DNA from: JAAFHB01 sp038236995
Lineage (GTDB): Bacteria > Bacteroidota > Bacteroidia > Bacteroidales > Prolixibacteraceae
DNA: 64,000 nt
NCBI GenBank assembly: GCA_038236995.1
Contig: JBBRZE010000021.1
Coordinates: 1 to 64,000 of the forward strand
Reading direction: 5' to 3'
Below are positions 44,231-53,206 of this stretch, one piece after another. The position numbers and the translations under genes were made by a program. How positions within the stretch are numbered: the first letter of the stretch is position 1; every line of letters starts with the position of its first letter. The notes under the pieces were generated by a model. That model was not told where the DNA came from and did not search any database. It saw only the letters and a list, made by a program, of their open reading frames with translations.

Positions 44231-44950
44231 ATGAGAACAATTAAGCTAATTGTGTTGCTGCTAGCAACAGGCGCAATATTTCAGAGCGCATTATTACAGG
44301 CGGCTAAGTCAAACGATGGTCGTCAGACACGTCAGCTTTCGGGATTTCATGCTATTTCTGTAAGTAGCGGAATCGACCTGTACCTGACACAGAAAAACGT
44401 GGAGGAGGTTGCAGTCGAAGCTGAACCGGATGATCTGGATAAAATAATCACAAAGGTTGAAGATGGTGTCCTGAAGATTTATATCAAGGATAAATCGTGG
44501 CTTGGCCTGAACTGGAACAAGGAACCGCGAAAGGTATATGTGTCGTTTAAAACCATTGATAAGCTTGAAGCATCAGCTGGTTCGGATGTCAATTCTTCAT
44601 CGGTATTAAAACTCGATAAGCTCGACCTTGATGTCAGCAGCGGATCGGATGTAAAACTTGAACTGGATGCCAGACAACTAAGGGTTGAAACCAGCAGCGG
44701 ATCAGATGTTTCGCTGAACGGGAAAGCCGAAGTCGCAGATGTCCATGCTTCAAGCGGAAGCGATATCAGTGCCGGTGATCTTGAAACGAAAAAGTGTTCA
44801 GCCAATGTTTCAAGCGGATCAGATATCAGGATAAAGGTAACTGAAGAACTTGACGCAAATGCCAGCAGTGGAGGCGATATTACTTATTCGGGTAGTCCGA
44901 AAGTGAAAAATATCAGAAAATCCAGTGGCGGAGATGTAAGCGGAAGATAA
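44231..44950 (+). CDS. GIN-domain (DUF2807-like) secreted protein, copy 2
   Basis: A 239-residue paralogue of the preceding protein with the same beta-helical plan but SSGSD repeats instead of SSGAN/SSGGN. A signal peptide (about 1-25) has no lipobox, so it may be periplasmic or released. The family start GFHAISVSSGIDLYLTQ lies near residue 43. The open frame extends back to 44054 inside the first gene, but the ATG at 44231 gives the signal peptide. The two genes form one operon ended by the terminator at 45015. Confidence 0.82.
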   Translation: MRTIKLIVLLLATGAIFQSALLQAAKSNDGRQTRQLSGFHAISVSSGIDLYLTQKNVEEVAVEAEPDDLDKIITKVEDGVLKIYIKDKSWLGLNWNKEPRKVYVSFKTIDKLEASAGSDVNSSSVLKLDKLDLDVSSGSDVKLELDARQLRVETSSGSDVSLNGKAEVADVHASSGSDISAGDLETKKCSANVSSGSDIRIKVTEELDANASSGGDITYSGSPKVKNIRKSSGGDVSGR

Positions 44951-45014
44951 TAGGATAAATTGCTGCAGTGAATTGATTAGACACTGCTTACAATGAGTGT
45001 TTAGGGTAAATGTG

Positions 45015-45049
45015 AAAGGTCAGAAAGCAATTTGTTTTCTGGCCTTTTC
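45015..45049 (+). terminator. Terminator after the GIN-domain gene pair
   Basis: AAAGGTCAGAAA pairs with TTTTCTGGCCTTT around a 7-to-9-base loop and ends in T residues, about 65 bases after the stop codon. Confidence 0.85.
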
Positions 45050-45123
45050 TATGGTATCGTTATGCATGACAATTAACCTGACAATGTAAGTCAGGTTGCA
45101 ACCAACAATGATTTCTTACCGTT

Positions 45124-46281
45124 TCAAATGATTTCTTCTTTTTCGATGGGTGTTTTAAGTGTCAGTTTGAGGAAGATAAATCCTATTATACCAGCAACAA
45201 AGGAAGCGATTAGAATTGCAATTTTTGAATCGTTTACCATGTCATCATTATTAAACGCAAGAAGCGTAACGAAGATTGACATTGTGAAACCAATTCCTCC
45301 TAAAAAACCTGCCCCAATTATGTTTCTCCATTTTAAGTCCGAGGGCATCACGCAAAGTCCTAAACCTATACCAATAAACGAAAAGAGAAAGATGCCCAAC
45401 GGCTTTCCAATTACAAGACCTGCAATAATTCCAAGACTATTCGTTTGTCCTAAACCGCTTTGCCAGGTATCGCCTATGGAAATACACGTATTTGCAACTG
45501 CAAATAGTGGCAGAATAAAAAAGGCAACTGGTTTGTGAAGAAAGTGTTGAAGGATGTACGAAGGCGATCTTTCCCCGCCGTTCGTGAATGGGATTGCGAA
45601 AGCTAACAACACACCGGCAATTGTAGCATGAACCCCTGAATGCAGCATAAAATACCACATAATTACTCCACCAATTAAATACGGAACTAAATTGTGAATT
45701 TTCAGTCGGTTTAAAAGAAGTAAAACTCCGAATATACCCAAGGCAATAAACAGATTTGTAAATGCAATTGAGGTCGTGTAGAAAATTGCAATTACTACAA
45801 TTGCACCAAGGTCGTCTATTACTGCAAGCGCGGTTAAAAATATTTTCAACGAAGTCGGTACGCGATTACCTAACAGCGATAAAATGCCTATCGCAAAGGC
45901 GATATCAGTTGCCATTGGAATGCCTGCACCTGCCTGTGAGTATGTTCCATAATTAAGCAATAAAAAGATTCCTGCAGGAACTATCATGCCACCTGTTGCG
46001 CCAAAGATCGGCAACGAAGCGTTTTTTATATCCGAAAGTTCTCCCTGATAGATCTCTCTTTCTAATTCCAGACCAATGAGAAGAAAAAAAATGGTCATCA
46101 ACCCATCATTGATCCAATGAACGATACTGTGTCCACCCAGGTCAAAATGCCAAAGGTTTATATATTCAGTCTTCCAATCCGAGTTTGCCAATGCAAGCGA
46201 TAGAATGGTGACGAATACTAAAATTAGTCCACCGGCTTTTTCACTGTTAAAAAATGCGTTATATAATTTTGTTATTCTCAT
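45124..46281 (-). CDS. nhaA: Na+/H+ antiporter NhaA
   Basis: A 385-residue inner-membrane antiporter with about 12 helices. Family motifs are visible: the long LMTIFFLLIGLELEREI helix start, GIPMATDIAFAIGILSLLG and LTALAVIDDLGAIVVIAIFY with the two ion-binding Asp residues, and GKPLGIFLFSF. It expels Na+ in exchange for protons at alkaline pH or high salt. It is a single gene; no regulator such as NhaR is adjacent. The small membrane peptide gene at 46613 lies upstream on the same strand. Confidence 0.95.
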   Translation of the reverse strand: MRITKLYNAFFNSEKAGGLILVFVTILSLALANSDWKTEYINLWHFDLGGHSIVHWINDGLMTIFFLLIGLELEREIYQGELSDIKNASLPIFGATGGMIVPAGIFLLLNYGTYSQAGAGIPMATDIAFAIGILSLLGNRVPTSLKIFLTALAVIDDLGAIVVIAIFYTTSIAFTNLFIALGIFGVLLLLNRLKIHNLVPYLIGGVIMWYFMLHSGVHATIAGVLLAFAIPFTNGGERSPSYILQHFLHKPVAFFILPLFAVANTCISIGDTWQSGLGQTNSLGIIAGLVIGKPLGIFLFSFIGIGLGLCVMPSDLKWRNIIGAGFLGGIGFTMSIFVTLLAFNNDDMVNDSKIAILIASFVAGIIGFIFLKLTLKTPIEKEEII

Positions 46282-46509
46282 GTTGATTTAAAATAAATTC
46301 AAAGTGTCCTAAGCGAGGCTAAAACATGCATTTCGAACTTTCAAGTCCTTGGCATTTAGTGCTTATTAATGCGCGGTATGTTGTCATTTTAAGATCGGAA
46401 GTTAACAGCATCATATAAAGTGATCTTGCAAAAAAGTAAAGAGCCCCCTTTCCAATAATATAAAAAGTCTAATTATCCGGTGCCTCCCACTTCGGTGACA
46501 ACCGATCAT

Positions 46510-46539
46510 AAAAAAACCGTGAGCATCAACCCACGGTTT
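46510..46539 (-). terminator. Intrinsic terminator of the small membrane peptide gene
   Basis: Read on the minus strand, AAACCGTG / CACGGTTT encloses a 10-base loop and is followed by a T tract. It lies 74 bases after the small-gene stop and ends its transcript before nhaA. Confidence 0.85.
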
Positions 46540-46612
46540 GAACCAAAATTAAAGGAACAGTTGACATCAAATAAATGTTCGTTTGAAGTAGATTTTAGTA
46601 GCCAATCTGAAT

Positions 46613-46717
46613 TTATTGACCTGGAAAAACAAATATTTTCAAAACTGTGAGAACGACAACTACGAAACCTACAAAAAGAGACATTGCCAAACCGGAGGTC
46701 ATTTTGAATTTTTTCAT
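46613..46717 (-). CDS. 34-residue single-span membrane peptide
   Basis: This frame encodes a short basic N-terminus (MKKFKMTSG), one hydrophobic helix (about 10-31, LAMSLFVGFVVVVLTVLKIF) and VFPGQ. It is too short for most gene callers. Support comes from its own -7 box 33 bases upstream on the same strand, its own intrinsic terminator, and a start codon preceded by an AT-rich leader. I do not recognise the family. It sits between nhaA and an OmpR-type regulator, so a role in membrane stress or transporter regulation is possible. Confidence 0.6.
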   Translation of the reverse strand: MKKFKMTSGLAMSLFVGFVVVVLTVLKIFVFPGQ

Positions 46718-46749
46718 GATATGTGTTTTTATAATAACATTAACATCTC

Positions 46750-46757
46750 CAAAGATA
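46750..46757 (-). promoter_or_regulatory. -7 promoter element of the small membrane peptide gene
   Basis: TATCTTTG on the minus strand matches TAnnTTTG, 33 bases before the ATG. No exact -33 TTG is visible. Confidence 0.5.
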
Positions 46758-46843
46758 AGTTTGTATTGTCAGACAGTTGATTAGTGAATGATTAGAAAGT
46801 GATTAGAATTTCATTAGAAAGCTGTTTCAATCAGATAGTATCT

Positions 46844-46851
46844 TACATTTG
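46844..46851 (+). promoter_or_regulatory. -7 promoter element of the OmpR-type regulator
   Basis: TACATTTG matches TAnnTTTG and lies 20 bases before ATG 46871. It rules against the longer frame at 46799. Confidence 0.58.
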
Positions 46852-46870
46852 TATAATACAAATCCCAGCA

Positions 46871-47563
46871 ATGAGTGATGCCCACATTTTAGTAGTTGAA
46901 GACGAACAACGGCTTGCTGAAGTTATTCAGAAGCAGTTACATGAATCCGGATTTCGGGCTGATGTGGCAAGTGATGGCTATATTGGAAAGCGAATGATGG
47001 AACAAGCTGATTATGATCTTGTCATTCTTGATATTAATCTTCCTTTGATGAATGGTTATGAATTGTGCCACGAAATCCGAAAAACGAACAGCAACACGCC
47101 GATCATCATGCTAACTGCGCTGGGTTCGCCTGAAAATAAGCTGATCGGATTTGAGTCGGGGGCCGATGATTATGTGCTTAAGCCTTTTGATTTCAGGGAA
47201 TTGCTTGCCAGAATAAATGTATTCCTGAAGCGGTCGAATGTTACAGTTGCGCCAGACCGGAAATTGGCAATTGCTGATTTCGAAATGGACCTGGATTCAA
47301 AAACTATTATTCGTGCCGGTCAAAAAATTGAACTGACATCCAAAGAATTTTCACTGATGGAAACCCTGCTGAAGAATAAAAACAAAGTACTTTCCAGAGA
47401 ATATATCATTGAGAAAGTATGGAACCTTGATTTCGAAACCGGAACAAATATCATCGACGTGTATGTGAATTACTTAAGAAGGAAAATAGACAAGGATTTT
47501 GAGCCAAAGCTCATTCATACTAAATTTGGATTTGGCTTTTACTGCAGCGAAAATGAACTTTAG
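46871..47563 (+). CDS. OmpR-family DNA-binding response regulator
   Basis: The 230-residue regulator has an N-terminal receiver domain with the phosphorylated Asp54 (LVILDINLPLMNGYE) and acidic pair VVEDEQ, the Lys in YVLKPFD, and a C-terminal winged helix domain (about 130-228). It starts at 46871, just after its -7 box. The kinase expected downstream is reduced to a fragment starting 11 bases inside this gene's end, so it is now probably an orphan or uses another kinase. Confidence 0.92.
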   Translation: MSDAHILVVEDEQRLAEVIQKQLHESGFRADVASDGYIGKRMMEQADYDLVILDINLPLMNGYELCHEIRKTNSNTPIIMLTALGSPENKLIGFESGADDYVLKPFDFRELLARINVFLKRSNVTVAPDRKLAIADFEMDLDSKTIIRAGQKIELTSKEFSLMETLLKNKNKVLSREYIIEKVWNLDFETGTNIIDVYVNYLRRKIDKDFEPKLIHTKFGFGFYCSENEL

Positions 47564-47741
47564 AACGAAAATAGGAAATATATTCAATCCTTCTCACCGT
47601 GCAACCAATGTAAAATTTAATGGCGGATTCGGCATCGGTCTTTCGATTGTTGCTGAAATTTTGAGGTTATATGCTACTGAAATTAAGGTTGCCAGCACTT
47701 TAAACAAAGGTGCATGTTTCGAACTTCATTTTGTAAGCTAA
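47553..47741 (+). pseudogene. Sensor histidine kinase remnant (internally deleted)
   Basis: A 62-codon frame starts MNFRTKI, like a kinase N-terminus that overlaps the regulator by 11 bases. It jumps directly to IFNPSHRATNVKFNGGFGIG and LSIVAEILRL, which is the F-box/G2-box end of a HATPase domain. The membrane, HAMP, dimerisation (His) and N-box regions are absent. This is best read as a large in-frame internal deletion of the partner kinase. The fragment cannot phosphorylate, but could still be translated by coupling. Confidence 0.72.
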
Positions 47742-47857
47742 TATAGCGTTACCTTCTCTGGGCTCCATTTTGTCGATTCATATAGTTTGGGTAAATTTGA
47801 TCTCTCAGGCAAGGGTTTTCATCCAGATGTTGCGAAAATTGCTTTAAACGAATTGGT

Positions 47858-48268
47858 ATGGAAAAATTTACAGTAGAGGAAGATATCAAGGTTTTCTGTG
47901 AAACAGCAAAATCTTTCCCTGAGGGTATTATGGCAGCTCACAAGGAATTAGAGTCGATCCTCACTTGCTCTAAACAAAGGAGATATTTTGGGATCTCGAG
48001 TCGTAATGCCAAAGGGATTGTTGTTTACGACGCAGCAGCCGAAGAAATATACCAGGGAGAAGCGGAAGAATTAGGTTGTGAGAAGTTTTTGATTCAAGGT
48101 GGACAATACATTAGTATACTGATCGAAGATTATATCAATGATATAACCGAAATTGGTAAAGCATTTCAACTACTTGTTGCTTATCCCGGTATCGATCCTG
48201 AAGGTTATTGTATAGAATGGTATCTGAATGAGAAAGATGTGAGATGTATGGTCAGATTAATTAGTTAA
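47858..48268 (+). CDS. GyrI-like small-molecule-binding domain protein
   Basis: A 136-residue cytoplasmic protein without a DNA-binding domain. The closing segment KAFQLLVAYPGIDPEGYCIEW and the middle GQYISILIEDY resemble stand-alone GyrI-like/effector-binding domains that bind hydrophobic ligands and are often labelled transcriptional regulators in Bacteroidota. The true role is unknown. It lies between the kinase remnant and the hybrid kinase, in the same direction. Confidence 0.7.
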   Translation: MEKFTVEEDIKVFCETAKSFPEGIMAAHKELESILTCSKQRRYFGISSRNAKGIVVYDAAAEEIYQGEAEELGCEKFLIQGGQYISILIEDYINDITEIGKAFQLLVAYPGIDPEGYCIEWYLNEKDVRCMVRLIS

Positions 48269-48340
48269 ATCCCATAATCAGTAATTATTCACCTTCCCCG
48301 AAAATATTGACAATGATTTACACTTCACATCAAATACAAT

Positions 48341-50839
48341 ATGGCGTCTGTTAAAATCAAGGTTTCCCTTGGCTATTTTACGCTAACGCTATTAGCTGCA
48401 TTGATGGTTTGGGTCACCTATTCCGAAATACTTCACTACTCAACAGAGAAGGTTGATTTTAATCCGGTAAATAATAAATTTATCTACATCAATAACATCC
48501 TGACGAATCTTTACCAGGCTGAAGGATTGGAAAGAAGCTATGTACAGACCAGGCAGCCAGCGCAATACCAAGACTACCTGAAATTGATGGATAACATCAG
48601 TATGCAGATTGATACACTTGCATTAATGGTGAATTCACCCATCCAACAAATGCATACAGATAGTATTAAAAAGCTTTTGCTGGTGAAACAGCAGAATCTC
48701 AAAGAATTATCGGCGATCAAAAGAACGAATTCATCCACCGCCCGATATCAGCAAGCCCTAAACAAGTTAATCGTTAGTAAAGATTCAGTTAGCCACTATA
48801 TGACGGTGTACAGGAACGTTTCAACTAACCGTGACTCGGTATATGTCAAGCAAAAAAAGAGAAAGTTTTTCGAACGCCTTGCAAACGTATTTGCAGCGCA
48901 GAATAAAACAGATTCGAATCTTAGGGTACAGACAATCCAGTCTGTAAGGGTTGACAGCCTGATTGATCCGGTAAATCCTGTTGATACGATCGCCGGCTTT
49001 ATTACCTCCGTGATGAACGAAATCAGAAATGATAGTATCGCCTTCGATTCAAGGTTAAAATTAAAAGAGCGGGAAGTATTGGATAACGACCGTACCATCA
49101 CGATGCAATTACGTCAAATGCTGTCGAACATCGAGAATGAAGAGTTGTACAATTCCTTTCAAAAAGTGAGAGAACAACAAAGCCGTGTTGAAAAGAAAAC
49201 ATGGCTGATAATTCTTGTTGGAGGTTTTGCACTAGTTACAATCATTGTCTTTTTAGTAAATATTCTGAGGGATATCAGCAGAAGCCAGCACTACCGCAAA
49301 AGCCTTGAAGAGGCAAAAGCTTATACTGAATTGTTGCTCAAGAATAAAGAGCAATTTATGCTGAGTCTTACCCATGATCTGAAGTCTCCGCTAAGTTCAA
49401 TTATTGGTTTTACTGGAATTATGCAAGAGGATATTTCTGTCTTGCCGCGACACCAAAAGTATCTGCAAAATATCAGCAAGTCCTCCAATCATATTCTGAA
49501 TCTGATCAATAGCTTACTTGATCTTGCCCGACTTGAAAGCGGAAAGTTGACCTTTGATCGTATCCCCTTCAATTTTAAAACTTTGATGGATGATATTGTT
49601 GAAGGATTCCGTCCACAGGCCATTGCTAAAAATATTGATTTGCAGTTTACATTCAGCCTTCCTTCTTCAGTAGTTTACCTGAGTGATCCAATGAGGATTA
49701 CACAAATATTAGGCAACCTGATCTCCAATGCCCTTAAGTTTACTGAAAAGGGGCAAGTATCGATTGCCGTTTCATCAATCGGATCATCAGAACAAAGTGA
49801 CCAGGTCCAAATTGAAGTGGTTGATACGGGGATTGGCATTTCGGAAGAAAACACCCGGCGAATTTTTGAAGAATTTGCCAGGGTTGCCACTACACGGCAA
49901 TATGAAGGTACCGGCTTGGGACTAACAATCACCCATAAGTTAATCTATTTGTTGAGAGGGACAATCAAACTTGAAAGCAAAGAGGGGAAAGGCAGTCATT
50001 TTACAATGGTCCTGCCCCTCGAAAAAAGTGAGCAGCAGACAGTTAAATCCGCTCCGATAATAGACCCTAAAAAACAGGGAATCGTTGCAGATATTTCAGG
50101 AAAGAAAGTTTGGCTAATTGATGACGATGAAACGCTCCTTGAAATGACCTCTGCTGTTTTAAGCGCTGCAGGAATGGAGGTGCACCCCTTCAGCGATCCC
50201 CGAAAAGCAATTGATTCCTTTGAAAAAGGTTGTGCCAATCTGTTGATTACGGATATTCAAATGCCTAATATCAATGGAGTTGAGGTGCTGAGGCAAATAT
50301 TGATTAAAAATGGAGGACAAATCACAGCTATTGCAGTTTCTGGAAAAAAAATGGAAGAAAGCGATCTTGAAGGGTTCTCGGCCTTTATTCAAAAACCTTT
50401 TATGCCGCAGACTTTGATCAATACAATTTCGGGACACATTAAAAGCAAATTCGTAATTGATCAAACGGATCGTACGGAGTATTCACGACGCAATGGGTAT
50501 AACCTGAAGCAAATTGCCGCTTTTGCGGAGGGTGATCCGGAAGACCTCCTTCAAATTCTGGTTTCGTTTATCAAAACAGGCAAACAAAATGCGCTACTTT
50601 TCCGACAATACCTTAATGATGAAAATGATCAAGCCCTTTCGGAATTGTCGCATAAAATGCTTTCCCTGTTCCGCCAACTCGAAGCGAACGATCTTGTTGA
50701 ACTTCTATCCCAACTGGAGCACATTGATTTTGCCCGTTTGCACAGCAAGGAATTCTATTTGTGTGGTAATTTGGCAATTGAGAAGATCGATGCATTACTA
50801 AATACAATTCAAAAGGAAAAAAACATCAGCATCGATTAA
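48341..50839 (+). CDS. Hybrid sensor histidine kinase with receiver and HPt-like domain
   Basis: An 832-residue inner-membrane kinase. A first helix (about 11-29) and a second (about 286-307) enclose a helical sensor domain of about 255 residues facing the periplasm. Then come HisKA with phospho-His345 (SLTHDLKSPLSSIIGF), the HATPase domain (about 440-560), a receiver with Asp638 (LLITDIQMPNING) and a C-terminal HPt-like helical domain with His771 (SHKMLSLF). It is thus a complete phosphorelay. It overlaps tail to tail by 4 bases with the NtrC-type regulator, its likely output. Confidence 0.9.
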   Translation: MASVKIKVSLGYFTLTLLAALMVWVTYSEILHYSTEKVDFNPVNNKFIYINNILTNLYQAEGLERSYVQTRQPAQYQDYLKLMDNISMQIDTLALMVNSPIQQMHTDSIKKLLLVKQQNLKELSAIKRTNSSTARYQQALNKLIVSKDSVSHYMTVYRNVSTNRDSVYVKQKKRKFFERLANVFAAQNKTDSNLRVQTIQSVRVDSLIDPVNPVDTIAGFITSVMNEIRNDSIAFDSRLKLKEREVLDNDRTITMQLRQMLSNIENEELYNSFQKVREQQSRVEKKTWLIILVGGFALVTIIVFLVNILRDISRSQHYRKSLEEAKAYTELLLKNKEQFMLSLTHDLKSPLSSIIGFTGIMQEDISVLPRHQKYLQNISKSSNHILNLINSLLDLARLESGKLTFDRIPFNFKTLMDDIVEGFRPQAIAKNIDLQFTFSLPSSVVYLSDPMRITQILGNLISNALKFTEKGQVSIAVSSIGSSEQSDQVQIEVVDTGIGISEENTRRIFEEFARVATTRQYEGTGLGLTITHKLIYLLRGTIKLESKEGKGSHFTMVLPLEKSEQQTVKSAPIIDPKKQGIVADISGKKVWLIDDDETLLEMTSAVLSAAGMEVHPFSDPRKAIDSFEKGCANLLITDIQMPNINGVEVLRQILIKNGGQITAIAVSGKKMEESDLEGFSAFIQKPFMPQTLINTISGHIKSKFVIDQTDRTEYSRRNGYNLKQIAAFAEGDPEDLLQILVSFIKTGKQNALLFRQYLNDENDQALSELSHKMLSLFRQLEANDLVELLSQLEHIDFARLHSKEFYLCGNLAIEKIDALLNTIQKEKNISID

Positions 50840-52197
50840 TCAGGTGTACCATCGGAATTGCTTTTCCCGGGAAGTTCGATCTTGTAAAGTTCAAGCTTAT
50901 TGTATAACGTTTTACGATCAATTTTAAGCAGCCGGGCGGCTTTGCTTTTGTTATAACCAACAGATTCCAGAACCTTTAGAATTAGATCACTTTCATTCTC
51001 CTCATTGAATAACTTAAACTGATCCTCTTTTTTTTGAGGATGAAGGATTTCCGGCGGAACTTCGTTGAGGGTGATTAGTTTTCCCGCAGCAAGTAATGTA
51101 GCCCGTTTGACCACATTCTTCATTTCTCGCAGGTTCCCAGGCCAGCTATAATCCATAAAAATGGTTTCAACAGCGGGTTCAAAGCCGGATACAAATTTTC
51201 CCAGGACGGAATTTGCTTGATTTAGAAAATGGCGGACAAAAAGTAGAATATCCTCACGGCGTTCGCGAAGGGGTGGGACTATTATCTGGAACTCGTTCAG
51301 CCTGTGGTATAAATCTTCACGGAAGTTCCCCTGCTCCTGAGACAGGTGCAGATTTTCGTTAGTGGCTGCAATGATCCTTACATCCACCGATATCTCCCTG
51401 CTGCTACCCACCGGTTTTATTAAACGCTCCTGTAAAGTGCGAAGCAACTGAATTTGTGTGCTGTAAGAGAGATTTCCAACTTCATCTAAAAATAATGTAC
51501 CTCCATTCGCAGCCTCAAAATGACCAATCTTATCAGCAATGGCCCCTGTGAAGGAACCTTTGACATGTCCGAAAAATTCACTGGCAACCAATTCTTTTGG
51601 GATTGCACCACAATCGACTGCAACAAAGGGTTTGTCAGCACGTGTACTTAAGGTGTGTATGGAACGTGCTACATATTCCTTTCCTGTTCCGCTTTCGCCT
51701 GTTATCAACACCGACAAGGGTGTGGGCGCTACTAAAGCAATATATTCTTTTAACTGTAGTGAAATCTTACTGATCCCATCCAGAAAATTATTCTGTTTCC
51801 GATCATCCTGATGGCTTTTTACTTCATGTTTGATGGTAACCTCCGCAAGCGCCTCCCGAATAATGCTTAAAACCTCTTCTGGCAGAAATGGTTTTGGGAT
51901 GTAATTAAAGGCGCCTTGTTTTATAGATTGGATGGCAGTTGAGATATCTGCATATCCGGTCATCATGATAATCTGCGTTTCGGGCGATTCAGTTTTAATC
52001 ATTTGGATTAAATCCATTCCACTAACACCTGGCATTCGAAGATCTGTCAATACCACATCATAAAATTGCTGACGAACCAGTCGCTTCACCTCCTCCGGAG
52101 AAAATACAGTCGTTGCCTGATAATGATGTTTTTCTAACAGTTTCTTTAACATCAGGCAGAAAGTTACATCATCATCAACAATCAGAATATTTGCCAT
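50836..52197 (-). CDS. NtrC-type sigma-54-dependent response regulator
   Basis: A 453-residue activator with a receiver domain (Asp52 in VVLTDLRMPG), an AAA+ domain with Walker A GESGTGKE (167-174), the sigma-54-contacting loop GSFTGA (214-219, a variant of GAFTGA) and a C-terminal Fis-type helix-turn-helix (about 405-442, NKSKAARLLKIDRKTLYNKL). It melts sigma-54 promoters when phosphorylated. The hybrid kinase gene is convergent with it, and two genes with sigma-54-like promoters lie just upstream of it, so a closed regulatory module is likely. Confidence 0.93.
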   Translation of the reverse strand: MANILIVDDDVTFCLMLKKLLEKHHYQATTVFSPEEVKRLVRQQFYDVVLTDLRMPGVSGMDLIQMIKTESPETQIIMMTGYADISTAIQSIKQGAFNYIPKPFLPEEVLSIIREALAEVTIKHEVKSHQDDRKQNNFLDGISKISLQLKEYIALVAPTPLSVLITGESGTGKEYVARSIHTLSTRADKPFVAVDCGAIPKELVASEFFGHVKGSFTGAIADKIGHFEAANGGTLFLDEVGNLSYSTQIQLLRTLQERLIKPVGSSREISVDVRIIAATNENLHLSQEQGNFREDLYHRLNEFQIIVPPLRERREDILLFVRHFLNQANSVLGKFVSGFEPAVETIFMDYSWPGNLREMKNVVKRATLLAAGKLITLNEVPPEILHPQKKEDQFKLFNEENESDLILKVLESVGYNKSKAARLLKIDRKTLYNKLELYKIELPGKSNSDGTPD

Positions 52198-52285
52198 ATG
52201 CTATCGTAATGTTCGTTCTCTGTTTATAGAATTGCAAAGATCATCATTTAGTTTAAGTAATTTCTCCAAAAAAAGTATACAAAAC

Positions 52286-52319
52286 GAAAAACCTCTGTCA
52301 AATGCTTTTGACAGAGGCT
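52286..52319 (-). terminator. Terminator of small secreted protein gene, copy 1
   Basis: AGCCTCTGTC / GACAGAGGTT-type stem with loop AAAAGCATTT, read on the minus strand and followed by T residues. The same hairpin ends copy 2 (53090-53125). Confidence 0.82.
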
Positions 52320-52399
52320 GTGATCACTTATTCTAAACTTTTTATCAAATGCTGAAAAAACTGTTATCGAATAAGGTATGAAGAAAAAAATTAAGAAAC

Positions 52400-52702
52400 C
52401 TATTTAATCAATTCTCCCTTACTTGTGAAGAGAAGTATAGACTTAACCGCTTCTTTACGGACAGCAACTTTATAGGTGTCATTATCGCCCTTGAAAATTT
52501 TGTCAACAGAATAACCAACAAAATCCTTTGTAAGCGTTGCTGTGATAGCTTCCGGCAGGTCTGCTGCAGTAATTTCAGTGTATTTTACTGCTTTTTCCTG
52601 AATTACAGTGATATTATTTTGTGTTGTTGAAGCTTCTGCGAACTGAGGCATTGCGAAGAAAATAGCCATTGCGGCTGCTGATAAAATCATTAACTTTTTC
52701 AT
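52400..52702 (-). CDS. Small secreted PepSY-like protein, copy 1
   Basis: A 100-residue exported protein with a signal peptide (about 1-25, ending AEA) and a short PepSY-like fold (EITAADLPEAITATLTKDF, GYSVDKIFKGDNDTYKVAV). It is close to the protein at 53207, showing recent tandem duplication. The frame is open to 52804, but ATG 52702 gives the signal peptide, matches the paralogue and lies downstream of the sigma-54-like promoter. Its function is unknown; PepSY-like domains may inhibit proteases or bind peptides. Confidence 0.85.
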   Translation of the reverse strand: MKKLMILSAAAMAIFFAMPQFAEASTTQNNITVIQEKAVKYTEITAADLPEAITATLTKDFVGYSVDKIFKGDNDTYKVAVRKEAVKSILLFTSKGELIK

Positions 52703-52750
52703 GATGTCAAATTTTAATGTTTGTAAATACTCATTGTTATATATCTTATA

Positions 52751-52767
52751 GACAAAAGCGTGCCAAA
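52751..52767 (-). promoter_or_regulatory. Sigma-54-like promoter, copy 1
   Basis: On the minus strand TTTGGCACGCTTTTGTC carries a perfect -24 half (TTGGCACG). The -12 half reads TTGT in place of TTGC, with a spacer one base shorter than the strict consensus. Copy 2 has the identical 17 bases. It lies 49 bases before ATG 52702. Confidence 0.6.
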
Positions 52768-52865
52768 CTTGAAGTTCTTTCCTTTTAATATTGATAAGTA
52801 CCATTTAATTAGATTATTACGAGAATATAAATAAAGATCGCCCGGTTTTCGAAGCAAGAAAAAGT

Positions 52866-52880
52866 TGTGGATTCCACGTG
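52866..52880 (-). promoter_or_regulatory. Palindromic upstream activator site, copy 1
   Basis: TGTGGATTCCACGTG is nearly self-complementary and lies about 102 bases upstream of the -24 element, the usual place for an NtrC-type enhancer. Copy 2 has 14 of 15 identical bases at the same distance. Confidence 0.6.
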
Positions 52881-53089
52881 TTTGGTGGGGAATAAATACT
52901 CATAAATTATGTGAAGCTTAGTAAAAAAATATTTATTCCATTTATGTCCATTGAGTTATCTCCGTATCAGGAATGGATAGCCTCCAGCCAATCCCGAAAA
53001 GCAGAGATATATAAAGCCGTAATAAGCATCAGTTGTAGCAAGACGCTGCAGGAAAATGGTTTATATTAAGATGTCACATTAGTCAGAAT

Positions 53090-53125
53090 AAAAAAAGCCT
53101 CTGTCAAATGCTTTTGACAGAGGCT
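53090..53125 (-). terminator. Terminator of small secreted protein gene, copy 2
   Basis: AGCCTCTGTC AAAAGCATTT GACAGAGGCT on the minus strand is a perfect 10-bp stem followed by seven T residues. It is duplicated along with the gene. Confidence 0.92.
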
Positions 53126-53206
53126 CTACCACCCATTCTAAACTTTTACTCAAAAGAATGTTGAAGAAACGAAATTAGAATAAGATGGGATGAAAAACTA
53201 AGAAGC

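Larger units (their letters stand above)
52703..53206. other. Regulatory and spacer region between the duplicated genes
   Basis: The 504-bp stretch holds the sigma-54-like promoter of copy 1, its upstream palindrome at 52866-52880 and, at the right, the terminator of copy 2. Nothing coding is visible. Confidence 0.7.
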
